From contig CAIJNL010000018.1 in assembly GCA_903822005.1 (NCBI GenBank), forward strand, positions 62,001 through 126,000: a DNA stretch of 64,000 bases, given 5' to 3'. Positions 42,512 through 51,144 of the stretch are shown piece by piece; the first letter of the stretch is position 1; each line of letters opens with the position of its first letter. Origin of the DNA: an uncultured Nitrospiraceae bacterium. Lineage in GTDB: Bacteria; Nitrospirota; Thermodesulfovibrionia; Thermodesulfovibrionales; Dissulfurispiraceae. The translations under genes were made by a program, and so were the position numbers. Below the pieces are notes generated by a model. It ran no database searches. It was not told the origin of the DNA and was given only the letters and a program-made list of their open reading frames with translations.

Positions 42512-44256
42512 GCGCCATGACAGGAACCCGGGTTATTCACAAAAATATATTGATTGTCGTAATACTGTCACTTCTTTCCTTGATGCTGTTTTCTGAAACT
42601 CTTCTTGCGGATGAAAAGAAGGCTTTGGTGGCGGACTTGCCGCAGGAAGAAGCGCTGAAGCTCGGGGAGAGGATGTATCGTGAAGGCATATTGCCTTCGG
42701 GACAGCCAATGCAGGCACTCGTGCAGGGCGATGTCCCGGTTGACGGTACTATGTTTTCTTGCATGAGCTGCCACCTGAGGAGCGGCCTGGGCTCAATCGA
42801 AGGACGGGTTATCACATATCCTGTAGATGGCAACACCCTGTATAGGCCGATGACCAAGGCCTGGCAGCTGAGATGGATTTCGGGATCAAGGTTCGCGAGA
42901 TCGACTACCGGCGAGATAAGGTCAGCTTACAATGATGAAACCCTCGCTTTCTCGATCCGCGGCGGCCTGAATCCTGACGGCAAGACTCTAAATTATGTCA
43001 TGCCCCGCTATCCGCTGGAAGATCGCGATATGGAGATAATGGTTTACTATCTGAAGAATCTTTCTGTGAAACCTTCACCCGGAATCGTCGACAACAAAAT
43101 ACATTTTGCGACGATCATTACTGAAGAGGGCAATCCGGCGGACCGCGAAACTATGCTGCGACAGCTGAATACCATGATCAATGCAAGCAAAGCCGGCAGG
43201 TCATCAAAGATGGCCCAGCAGGCACTTGCATCTGATCCTGAAGCCTTAATGAACAAGGGATATATAAATGTGTCCCTTTCAGTATGGGAGCTGAAAGGCC
43301 CGCAGGAGGGCTGGCGCAAACAACTTGAGGCTTATTATGCAAATGACCCGGTTTTTGCACTTACAGGCGGGATAGTCAACGGCGACTGGCGTCCAATTCA
43401 TCAATTCTGTGAGGAAAACCGGATTCCATGCATTTTCCCTCTGACTGATCTGCCGGTCGTCTCGGATACGGACTGGTACACGCTCTATTTCTCGAAAGGT
43501 TTTTATCAGGAGGGCGAGGCTGCCGCCAAATACATCAACAGCGTTAATGAAAATGCGGGAGACATTCCCGTCATACAGGTTTTTCGCAAAAACAGCGCTG
43601 GCAGTGCAGCGGCGAAAGGGTTTGAGGAAACATGGATAAATATCACCGGAAAAGCGGTCGAAAATCATATGCTTTCCCACACCGGTCCGCTGACGATAAA
43701 GTACCTCCGCGGGCTTGCCGCATCGAACGACAGGGCTGTTATAATGTTATGGATAGACCCGAGCGACCTGGCTTCGCTTGCAGCACTTGCCGGGATGTAC
43801 GGCAAGCCGAACAGGATATTCCTTTCATACGGACTGCTGAAAAAAGACATATATGCCATCCCCGAAAATATAAGAAAACTCGTTTATATAACTTATCCGT
43901 ACAGACTGCCGGATGATTTTCTGAAATATGAACCGCTGATCAAACGACAGCTGCCCGGACAGGTGCAGAAGGACGCGGCTCCGGAGGCTCAGGCAAGGAT
44001 GATCACCCTTTACTCGACTGTGCCCACGGCAATCTTCATGATGAAGGGCTATTTTGTGAGGGACCGTTTTCTTGAAGTTCTGGACATGATGCTGCCGATG
44101 AAGACTATGAACGATATAGCGCCCGATACGCCGCTCTATCCGCGTATCAGCTTCGGGCCGGGACAGCGTTATGTTTCCAAGGGATGCTACATAGTTCAGC
44201 TTAGTGCCGGTCCGGTGCCCAAGATCATAAACGTCAGCGATTGGGTAATCCCATAA
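42508..44256 (+). CDS. Cytochrome c domain fused to periplasmic binding-protein-like domain
   Basis: A 582-residue exported protein. After the signal segment (about 12-34), a cytochrome c domain (about 50-190) has one heme site CMSCH and a Met ligand candidate in NYVMPRYPLEDRDME. Residues about 195-582 resemble a type I periplasmic-binding fold: VDNKIHFATIITEEGNPADR, FALTGGIVNGDW, FSKGFYQEGEAAAKYI, AVIMLWIDPSDLASLA. GTG 42508 overlaps the preceding stop; ATG 42517 is an alternative. It probably senses or carries electrons or a ligand for the copper operon. No close named family is recognized. Confidence 0.85.
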   Translation: MSAMTGTRVIHKNILIVVILSLLSLMLFSETLLADEKKALVADLPQEEALKLGERMYREGILPSGQPMQALVQGDVPVDGTMFSCMSCHLRSGLGSIEGRVITYPVDGNTLYRPMTKAWQLRWISGSRFARSTTGEIRSAYNDETLAFSIRGGLNPDGKTLNYVMPRYPLEDRDMEIMVYYLKNLSVKPSPGIVDNKIHFATIITEEGNPADRETMLRQLNTMINASKAGRSSKMAQQALASDPEALMNKGYINVSLSVWELKGPQEGWRKQLEAYYANDPVFALTGGIVNGDWRPIHQFCEENRIPCIFPLTDLPVVSDTDWYTLYFSKGFYQEGEAAAKYINSVNENAGDIPVIQVFRKNSAGSAAAKGFEETWINITGKAVENHMLSHTGPLTIKYLRGLAASNDRAVIMLWIDPSDLASLAALAGMYGKPNRIFLSYGLLKKDIYAIPENIRKLVYITYPYRLPDDFLKYEPLIKRQLPGQVQKDAAPEAQARMITLYSTVPTAIFMMKGYFVRDRFLEVLDMMLPMKTMNDIAPDTPLYPRISFGPGQRYVSKGCYIVQLSAGPVPKIINVSDWVIP

Positions 44257-44284
44257 GCAGGCGGTAAACAACGAGGAGGTTATT

Positions 44285-44806
44285 ATGAAAAAGGCGTGGT
44301 GGTATGTGTTACTTATTTTGGCCGCCGGAATCCTGTTTGCCGGATCAGGACTGCTTGCAGGCGATGACATAAGCACACACAAGACCTGCATATATTGCGG
44401 TATGGACAGAGGCACGTTCAGTCATAGCCGGATGCTCATTGAGTATGACGACGGTACAGTCGTCGCGACCTGCAGCCTTCATTGCGCGGCAGTAGACCTG
44501 GCGCTGAAGATCGACAAGACTCCGAAGGCCATCAGGGTGGCTGACTTTAATACGAAAGAGCTGATCGATGCTGAAAAAGCCTTTTGGACAATGGGGGGCA
44601 GCAAGCAGGGGGTAATGACAAAACTGGCAAAGTGGTCCTTTGTGAGCAAAGAAGGGGCCGACGCATTCGTAAAGGCCAATGGCGGGACTCTCGTTTCATT
44701 TGATCAGGCCATGAAGGCCTCTTACGAAGATATGTACGCAGACACAAAAATGATAAGAGAAAAAAGAAAAATGAAGGGCATGTCCAGGATGGAACATAAG
44801 CACTAA
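44285..44806 (+). CDS. NosL-family copper-binding protein 1
   Basis: A 173-residue exported protein: signal segment (about 1-27), then the NosL motif as KTCIYCGMDRGTFSHSRML, a further Cys/His cluster CSLHCAAVD, and a Met/His-rich tail (MKGMSRMEHKH). NosL binds Cu(I) and helps assemble the CuZ site of N2O reductase; here no nosZ is present. The extra Met/His tail is a plausible second copper site. A strong ribosome site (GAGGAGG) precedes the ATG. Confidence 0.9.
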   Translation: MKKAWWYVLLILAAGILFAGSGLLAGDDISTHKTCIYCGMDRGTFSHSRMLIEYDDGTVVATCSLHCAAVDLALKIDKTPKAIRVADFNTKELIDAEKAFWTMGGSKQGVMTKLAKWSFVSKEGADAFVKANGGTLVSFDQAMKASYEDMYADTKMIREKRKMKGMSRMEHKH

Positions 44807-44830
44807 AGACAGCGTCCGCGGAGAGATAAG

Positions 44831-45304
44831 ATGAATAAAATACTCTTTGCTGTATCGATAGTTGTCCTGCTTGTTTCATATGCGGCAGCAGGAGATAAAA
44901 AACCGGTCAAACCCGGAGCGCATGACAAGTGCCCGGTGTGCGGTATGTTTGTGGCCAAGTACCCGGATTTTCTTGCGCAGATAATCTTTAAAGACGGTTC
45001 CTACGCCATGTTTGACGGACCGAAGGACATGTTCAAATATTATCTGAACATGAAGGCTTACAATCCTTCAAAAAAAACTGCTGATATAGATTCCGTTTAT
45101 GTGACGGACTATTACTCGCTCACTCCTGTTGACGGGCTAAAGGCATATTATGTGATCGGCAGCGACGTTTACGGCCCCATGGGCAGGGAGCTCATACCTT
45201 TCGGGAAGGAAGCTGATGCAAAAGAGTTCATGAAGGATCACAAAGGCAAGACTATCGTCACGTTCAACAAGGTAACGGCTGTCATGCTGAAAGAGCTCGA
45301 ATAG
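44831..45304 (+). CDS. NosL-family copper-binding protein 2
   Basis: A 157-residue NosL homologue with a short signal peptide (cleaved after AAA), motif HDKCPVCGMFVAKYPDF and the family's FDGPKDMFKYYL segment. It differs enough from the preceding NosL to be an old duplication rather than a recent copy. Close spacing (24 nt) within the operon suggests both are made together. Confidence 0.9.
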   Translation: MNKILFAVSIVVLLVSYAAAGDKKPVKPGAHDKCPVCGMFVAKYPDFLAQIIFKDGSYAMFDGPKDMFKYYLNMKAYNPSKKTADIDSVYVTDYYSLTPVDGLKAYYVIGSDVYGPMGRELIPFGKEADAKEFMKDHKGKTIVTFNKVTAVMLKELE

Positions 45305-45306
45305 AA

Positions 45307-45609
45307 ATGAGAAAGTCTGATTTATTTCTTGTCTGCACCTCCGTTCAGATCCTGCTGCTGGGCTTTGTCTTTGCGCATGCCTCGTATACCAGAGATGCCG
45401 CAGCACCAAAATTTCTTGAAAAGGCCGCTATGGTGAAGCATCTGGAACTGACCGATCTCTGCCTGTTTACCGATGCCCGTTACACGAGACATCCTTCGAT
45501 GGCGGACATGCAGAGTCCTTTTCAGGATGCGCCGATGTCTTTCGAACATTTTCCATCGGGGTCATTAATGTCTCCACCGCCTCACCTGGGGAAACATGAA
45601 ACAAATTGA
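45307..45609 (+). CDS. Small exported protein of unknown function
   Basis: A 100-residue protein with an N-terminal signal (about 5-25) and a distinctive C-terminal half: CLFTDARYTRHPSMADMQSP, then FEHFPSGSLMSPP. One Cys remains after the signal. No family is recognized. It starts 3 nt after nosL2 and its end overlaps the permease start by 14 nt, so it is an integral part of the operon. Tight coupling and the coherent N-terminal signal argue that it is real. Confidence 0.75.
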   Translation: MRKSDLFLVCTSVQILLLGFVFAHASYTRDAAAPKFLEKAAMVKHLELTDLCLFTDARYTRHPSMADMQSPFQDAPMSFEHFPSGSLMSPPPHLGKHETN

Positions 45610-46729
45610 GGCCCAGCGAAATATACTCGACTTTACGCTATCTTCACTTTTCAGGCGAAAGGGGAAAAATACGGCCCTGGTGCTGGTGTATACCCTGATA
45701 GTTTTTCTTCTGGCGTCGGTAATGTTTTTTACCCATGCGATACGCAACGAAGCGGCGCTGACGCTGAAGGATGCGCCGGAGATGGTCGTACAAAAGCTGA
45801 TGGCGGGCAGGCAGGACCTTATGCCTCTTGAGTATCTCGAAAAGATCAGGGCTGTCAGGGGCGTCAGTTCGGTAAAGGGACGACTCTGGGGGTATTATTT
45901 CGATCCATATTTCGGTGTCAATTATACATTGATGGTCCCCGGCAATGAGCAGATTAAGCCTGGCACTATAGTCACGGGCGAGGGTATCTCCAAAAACCGT
46001 GCCGTCGAACAGGGTGATTTCCAGGCATTCAGGGCTTATAACAACAATACGCTTCTTTTTCAGATAACCAGGGTCCTGTCTTCCGAATCCGCCCTGCTGA
46101 CCTCTGATCTGATACTGATGTCTGAACAAGACTTCAGGAGTATTTTTGGCATGCCAAGGACTCATGTCACTGATATTGTCCTGACGGTCAAAAATCCCCG
46201 TGAGCTTGGCACCATAGCGAATAAAATAGTACAGCTTCTTCCCGACACCAGGCCGATAATGCGGGACGAGATCCTGAGGACTTACGATTCGGTCTTCAAC
46301 TGGCGCGGCGGCTTGCTTATTGTGATCCTGTCTGTTTCAGTCTTCTGCTTTGTTATCTTCGCCTGGGACAAGGCATCCGGGCTTGGCGCCGAGGAAAGGC
46401 GGGAAATCGGAATTCTCAAGGCAATAGGCTGGGAAACATCCGACATTATATTAATGAAGTTCTGGGAGGGCGTCGTAGTTTCGTTGTCGGCGTTTCTGCT
46501 CGGTATTCTACTGGCCTATGCCCACATCTTCTTTTTCTCATCCCTTCTCTTCGGGCCTGTAATGAAGGGTTGGTCCGTGCTTTATCCGGAATTCAGGCTT
46601 GTCCCGTTTATCGACGCGTACCAGATCTCGACCCTCTTTTTTCTCACTGTGCTGCCGTACACTGTTGCCACGATAATTCCGTCATGGAGGGCCGCGACCA
46701 TTGATCCGGACCTCATCATGAGGTCCTAG
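45596..46729 (+). CDS. ABC transporter permease, FtsX/MacB-LolC type
   Basis: A 377-residue membrane protein with one N-terminal span (about 24-45), a periplasmic MacB-like domain (about 46-238) and three C-terminal spans (about 240-260, 295-320, 345-365). Such permeases with the adjacent LolD-like ATPase use a mechanotransmission cycle to move lipoproteins, peptides or other cargo at the periplasmic face, rather than pumping through the membrane. In Nos-type operons the NosY/NosF pair has a different permease, so the role here is inferred. It overlaps the upstream gene by 14 nt. Confidence 0.85.
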   Translation: MKQIEAQRNILDFTLSSLFRRKGKNTALVLVYTLIVFLLASVMFFTHAIRNEAALTLKDAPEMVVQKLMAGRQDLMPLEYLEKIRAVRGVSSVKGRLWGYYFDPYFGVNYTLMVPGNEQIKPGTIVTGEGISKNRAVEQGDFQAFRAYNNNTLLFQITRVLSSESALLTSDLILMSEQDFRSIFGMPRTHVTDIVLTVKNPRELGTIANKIVQLLPDTRPIMRDEILRTYDSVFNWRGGLLIVILSVSVFCFVIFAWDKASGLGAEERREIGILKAIGWETSDIILMKFWEGVVVSLSAFLLGILLAYAHIFFFSSLLFGPVMKGWSVLYPEFRLVPFIDAYQISTLFFLTVLPYTVATIIPSWRAATIDPDLIMRS

Positions 46730-46731
46730 CC

Positions 46732-47418
46732 ATGATCAAATCGCTCGAGGTAGGAAAAGTCTTCAACATGAACAGGCCAAATCAGTTCATCGCGCTGAAC
46801 GGAATAAGTGTTGAGATACCTGCCCAACGCCTGACTGTGCTGAAGGGCCCAAGCGGTTCCGGCAAGACGACGCTCCTGAGCATCTTGGGATGCATGGCAA
46901 GGCCGACGTCCGGAAGAGTGATGCTAAAGGAGGAGGAGATCACGAGCCTTCCCGAAAGATTTCTTGCTGAAATAAGGCGGCAGACTTACGGTTTTATTTT
47001 TCAGCAATTCAATCTGATCAGGGGCATCACCGCAATCGAGAACATAATGCTGCCCGCCTATCCGACAGGCGAAAAAAGGACGGTACTGAAAAAACGCGCG
47101 GCAGGGCTGCTCGAAATCTTCGGACTGGAGAACAAGGCGGAAGCAAGCATCGAATGGCTTTCGGGAGGCGAGACCCAGCGTGTTGCCATAGCCCGTGCCC
47201 TTATGAACGATCCTGCTATCATTATTGCCGACGAACCTACCGCTCATCTCGATACAAAACTCTCGCAGGAGTTTATGGACATAATGCAGAAGCTGAAGGC
47301 CGAAGGCAGGACTTTGATAATCGCGAGCCACGATCCGGTCGTCTATGGATCAGCATTTGTTGATAAAGTCATAGAGATGAGAGACGGGGCCATTACAGAT
47401 TCCGGGGCAAAAGCGTGA
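46732..47418 (+). CDS. ABC transporter ATPase, LolD/MacB type
   Basis: A 228-residue cytoplasmic ATPase: Walker A GPSGSGKTTLL, Q loop IFQQFNLI, signature WLSGGETQRVAIARAL, Walker B IIIADEPTAHLD, H loop ASHDP. The residues around the signature place it in the MacB/LolD group. It starts 2 nt after its permease partner. The stop overlaps the next gene's GTG start. Confidence 0.92.
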   Translation: MIKSLEVGKVFNMNRPNQFIALNGISVEIPAQRLTVLKGPSGSGKTTLLSILGCMARPTSGRVMLKEEEITSLPERFLAEIRRQTYGFIFQQFNLIRGITAIENIMLPAYPTGEKRTVLKKRAAGLLEIFGLENKAEASIEWLSGGETQRVAIARALMNDPAIIIADEPTAHLDTKLSQEFMDIMQKLKAEGRTLIIASHDPVVYGSAFVDKVIEMRDGAITDSGAKA

Positions 47419-48419
47419 TATTCGCACCCCCTATCCTTGCCCTGTTCCTCGGTTCTCTGCTTATAGGCGCGATGCTTCTTTATGCCTCCGTATACGGCAT
47501 TCAGGTCCTGAAGAAATGGGACATCAAAAGCGGCAGCGAGCTGCAGATCATCCTCGAAAGAAAGACCTACCTCATATCAACCATTGTCAGTTATGCCTTC
47601 GCGTTCCAGCTGCTCTCGCTTTTTTTATTCATCTATACAGCCGATGATTTGAGCAAATTCTTTGTCGGGGCCATGTGCGCCGCCGGGACCCTTAAAGTAA
47701 ACTCTTATGGATATCCCGCGCTCATACTCAAGATACTCAATTTTCTCCTGGCCGGCATCTGGCTTGTCGTCAACCATACCGACAACAGGGCGCGCGACTA
47801 TCCTCTGATAGAAAAGAAATATATGCTTCTGCTGCTCATTACCCCGCTTATCCTTGCCGAGACAGCCATACAGGGCATGTTCTTTCTTGAACTTCATCCG
47901 AATGTTATTACCTCTTGCTGCGGAAGCCTTTTCAGCGTCGAAGCGGCGGGAGTGGGGTCGAGTCTTGCTTCGTTTCCGAGCATTCCGATGAAGATAGTTT
48001 TTTACGGCTTTCTGGCGGCTACGCTGGCATCGGGTTTTTATTTCTACCGCAACACAGGGATAGCCGGATATATATTTTCGCTCCTGGGAACCTGCATGTT
48101 TATCGTGTCGATAACAGCATTGATCTCATTCATCTCACTCTATTTTTACGAATTGCCGACTCATCACTGCCCCTTCTGTATCCTGCAAAAGGAATACGGA
48201 TACATCGGATATGTTCTCTATGCGCTGCTTCTTACAGGTGCTGTATCCGGCATGGCGGTCGGCGCGCTGATGCCTTTCAGGACAGTGAAAAGCCTGGAAA
48301 CCATCATGCCTTCAATAATGAGCAGGCTTACACTTGCATCCATGATCTCATACGCTCTTTTTGCCGCTATCGCCACATATCAGATAATATTCTCACACTT
48401 CAGGCTTGAAGGTTACTGA
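47415..48419 (+). CDS. Multi-span membrane protein with paired cysteines
   Basis: A 334-residue protein with about eight membrane segments. Three Cys-containing spots are notable: FVGAMCAAGTL near residue 80, NVITSCCGSLF near 165 and ELPTHHCPFCILQKEYGY near 255. CxxC near a membrane face and tandem Cys are reminiscent of DsbB/VKOR-type quinone-linked thiol oxidases, or a copper-binding membrane site; no family is recognized. A GTG start overlaps the ATPase stop (GTGA), so it belongs to the copper-type operon as last gene. After it, 48420-48715 is A+T-rich with no gene seen. Confidence 0.72.
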   Translation: MIFAPPILALFLGSLLIGAMLLYASVYGIQVLKKWDIKSGSELQIILERKTYLISTIVSYAFAFQLLSLFLFIYTADDLSKFFVGAMCAAGTLKVNSYGYPALILKILNFLLAGIWLVVNHTDNRARDYPLIEKKYMLLLLITPLILAETAIQGMFFLELHPNVITSCCGSLFSVEAAGVGSSLASFPSIPMKIVFYGFLAATLASGFYFYRNTGIAGYIFSLLGTCMFIVSITALISFISLYFYELPTHHCPFCILQKEYGYIGYVLYALLLTGAVSGMAVGALMPFRTVKSLETIMPSIMSRLTLASMISYALFAAIATYQIIFSHFRLEGY

Positions 48420-48715
48420 TCAAAACAAATTAAATTCATTAAATGCCGCGCATGTGATAAATAAAAGTACGCTGTGAAGCATTAAGTAATTATTAATTGC
48501 AAAAGACGATTAACGGGCTATCTTTAGCATCAAGGATGATTTTTCAACATATTGAATCTATTGTGCAATTTTCGCCGTATTTATAGGCACTTAATTGCAA
48601 TTCCGACTCTTCTCAGCGGCCCTGATCGACCAATAAATGAGCAAGTAATTCGACTTATAAAACCATAAATTTATGTGTTATATTTTACTAAGTCGCTAAA
48701 TCCAGGGGGGTAAGT

Positions 48716-50248
48716 ATGGCAGAGAGCGCAGCGGCTTCGCCAAGCTTGAAAGAAATTAATTTCGAAACCAGGCTCGGAACTATTCCGACAAAAAAAGAGA
48801 CCTCAACCCAGGCAATAAGCAAGTACATAGGTTTTCCGCTGGGTTGCCTCGTTTTCGCACTTCTTTATTATATGCCCACACCGTCGGGCCTTAGCCTGCA
48901 GGCCCAGTCTGCAATGGCCTGTTTCGGGGCAGCACTGGTCTGGTGGATCATGGAACCTTTTCCGACATATGCCACGTCGCTAATATTGCTGCTGCTGCTC
49001 ACGCTTACCAATGCGTGGACAGAGAAGAAGGTGCTGGGAGTGCTGGGAATGGAGGTAATCTGGTTTAATATTCTCGCCTTTATTTTATGCTCCGCCCTGG
49101 TCAAGACAAAGCTTTCACAGCGCCTTGCGCTCATGATGGGGGTAAAATTCGGCAATAAATGTATGACCATGATGCTCGCCTTTGTGGGCCTGCATCTCCT
49201 GCTTGCTCCTTTTATACCGGCTACCGCGGCGCGGACAGTGATGGTTCTGCCGATGATGCTTGCAATTGCCCAGTTCTACGGGTCTACTTCCGAAAACCCC
49301 AATAACGTAGGTGTCAACCTTTTCCAGCAGAATCTGCAGTCCATAAGCATATTTTCGTCCGCCTTTGTCACCGGCAGCACCTGCAACATAATAGCTGCTG
49401 CCTTTATATTCGACATGTCAGGCCACAAGGTCTATTACAGCGACTGGATGTTCGGCATGCTTCCCATTGCGGTAATAGCGATGCTTATCTCGTGGTATAT
49501 CGGACCGAAATATCTGTATAATGTCAAGGAGGAACATCAGAAGCCTGTAGTGCAGGGTGGTATTGAGGCGATGCGCGACAAACTGAAGGACATGGGGGCG
49601 CTAAGTTTTGATGAGAAGAAGGCTGCCGCGATATTTCTTCTGGTGCTCTTTCTATGGGGGACGGACAGGTTTCATACGTCCTGGTTCGGGTTCGAGATCA
49701 GCGAAGAGATGGCGGCGCTGGTGGGCGTTATCATCCTGTTCATGCCAAAGATCGGCCTTCTTAAATGGAATGATTGCGATATCCCCTGGCACGTTATGAT
49801 ATTCAGTGCCGGCGCCTATGCAGGCGGTCTTGCCCTTTCTGAATCGGGCGCTGCAAGATGGGTCGTTAACGTAGTTTTCGACATCGTCGGACTAAAAAAA
49901 GGCGTCAGCTTTGCGACAGTATACTCGATTGTTATCATCTTTTGCATGTTCGCGCATCTTTTTTTCACGAGTAAGACCATGCGGGCCATCATCATGATTC
50001 CGATTATTATAGCGATCGCCCAGGAACTCGGTTTTCCGCCCGTGGCTCTTGCCCTGCCGGCGGCCTTCACCCTTACATGGGTTATCACGCTGCCGACTAA
50101 TGCCAAGCCTAACCTTATACTCTATTCGACCGGACAATTTACCATTGGTCAAAACCTCGTATATGGCATGATTGTCTGCGGCATAGGGGCAGGCCTGCTG
50201 ATATTGGCCGGATTTACATGGTTCAGGTTCCTGGGCATAACGCCTTAA
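48716..50248 (+). CDS. DASS/SLC13-family anion:Na+ transporter
   Basis: A 510-residue membrane protein with about twelve spans and an N-terminal cytoplasmic tail of 45 residues. The duplicated inverted repeats contain FVTGSTCNIIAAAFIFDM and the C-terminal TWVITLPTNAKPNLILYSTG, corresponding to the SNT-type substrate/sodium sites of dicarboxylate or sulfate transporters. The substrate cannot be read. GGGGGTAAG lies just before ATG 48716. Confidence 0.85.
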   Translation: MAESAAASPSLKEINFETRLGTIPTKKETSTQAISKYIGFPLGCLVFALLYYMPTPSGLSLQAQSAMACFGAALVWWIMEPFPTYATSLILLLLLTLTNAWTEKKVLGVLGMEVIWFNILAFILCSALVKTKLSQRLALMMGVKFGNKCMTMMLAFVGLHLLLAPFIPATAARTVMVLPMMLAIAQFYGSTSENPNNVGVNLFQQNLQSISIFSSAFVTGSTCNIIAAAFIFDMSGHKVYYSDWMFGMLPIAVIAMLISWYIGPKYLYNVKEEHQKPVVQGGIEAMRDKLKDMGALSFDEKKAAAIFLLVLFLWGTDRFHTSWFGFEISEEMAALVGVIILFMPKIGLLKWNDCDIPWHVMIFSAGAYAGGLALSESGAARWVVNVVFDIVGLKKGVSFATVYSIVIIFCMFAHLFFTSKTMRAIIMIPIIIAIAQELGFPPVALALPAAFTLTWVITLPTNAKPNLILYSTGQFTIGQNLVYGMIVCGIGAGLLILAGFTWFRFLGITP

Positions 50249-50310
50249 GCGGGGGCACTATTATGAGACATTTATACATGTGCAGAAATGAAAACAGAGG
50301 GAGGATAAAA

Positions 50311-51102
50311 ATGGCATCCTCAAGGACCTTCATGGGAAAAATAATAATATTTCTGTTTATGGCGAGCATCATAAGCACGGCCTTTTGCGCTGAAGTCCGC
50401 GCGGCAAAGCTTACGTTGAAAGAGTACTCGGAAACATTTGTTCTTGATCTCGAAGGGAATGGTGCGGCCCGGATAAAACTGTTATGCGGCGACGGCTGTC
50501 CGGATACGCTGAGGGTGCCGTTTCCATATGACAAGTCCGCGGTCGTCACCGCTGTCCAGGGAGATCAGGCAGGAGAAAACATTAAGCTTTCGGGCCGGAT
50601 CGTGGATGAAAACGGCACCTTATTACTCCAGATCACCAATATCAAAAGAGACCGGGCTGACCTGCCCATTATTGTCTCGTTCGCGATTCCGAAATATTTC
50701 GACTGGAAGAAAGCAAAAAAGAAGGGGTCCGGACTTTACACATGGAAACACGAATTTCTCAACATGACGTCTGCGAATATAGAAAAATACGATGTTGATC
50801 TTGTGCTCCCCGGCGGCTACACTTTTCAGACGGTCGAGAGGTCCCGTCCGGCGCTGACCAGCAAAGACCCCAAGGCGCCATACAGCTTTTTCATCGCTGA
50901 CCAAAAACATCATGTTGCTCTCAATGCCGAAAAGGGCCTCAAGGTCGGAAAGGAAGCTTCCATCGAAGTGACCTTTCAGAGCGACAAGAAATCGCCATTC
51001 TTCCTGATCGTGTTCGGCCTGCTGGCCCTAGGTTACCTCATCTTTTACAGGGACCTGCTTGCACGCGCCAAGGAGCTGAAAGCGGCGGAAAGGAAGGCAT
51101 AG
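50311..51102 (+). CDS. Membrane-anchored exported protein of unknown function
   Basis: A 263-residue protein with a signal peptide (about 1-33, ending CAEVRAA), an extracytoplasmic beta-rich domain (about 35-225) and a single C-terminal span (FFLIVFGLLALGYLIFY) followed by a basic tail. One disulfide may form in LLCGDGCPDTLRVPF. An upstream frame exists (from 50218) but GAGGGAGGA directly before ATG 50311 fixes the start. It follows the anion transporter by 62 nt and could be its accessory protein. Unrecognized family. Confidence 0.75.
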   Translation: MASSRTFMGKIIIFLFMASIISTAFCAEVRAAKLTLKEYSETFVLDLEGNGAARIKLLCGDGCPDTLRVPFPYDKSAVVTAVQGDQAGENIKLSGRIVDENGTLLLQITNIKRDRADLPIIVSFAIPKYFDWKKAKKKGSGLYTWKHEFLNMTSANIEKYDVDLVLPGGYTFQTVERSRPALTSKDPKAPYSFFIADQKHHVALNAEKGLKVGKEASIEVTFQSDKKSPFFLIVFGLLALGYLIFYRDLLARAKELKAAERKA

Positions 51103-51105
51103 CAG

Positions 51106-51142
51106 ATGCGGCAGGCGATAAACTCTCCTGCCGCATTTTTTT
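51106..51142 (+). terminator. Rho-independent terminator
   Basis: A 10-bp stem ATGCGGCAGG/CCTGCCGCAT with an 11-nt loop is followed by seven T. It ends the transporter/anchored-protein transcript, just before the converging methyltransferase gene. Confidence 0.9.
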
Positions 51143-51144
51143 AA

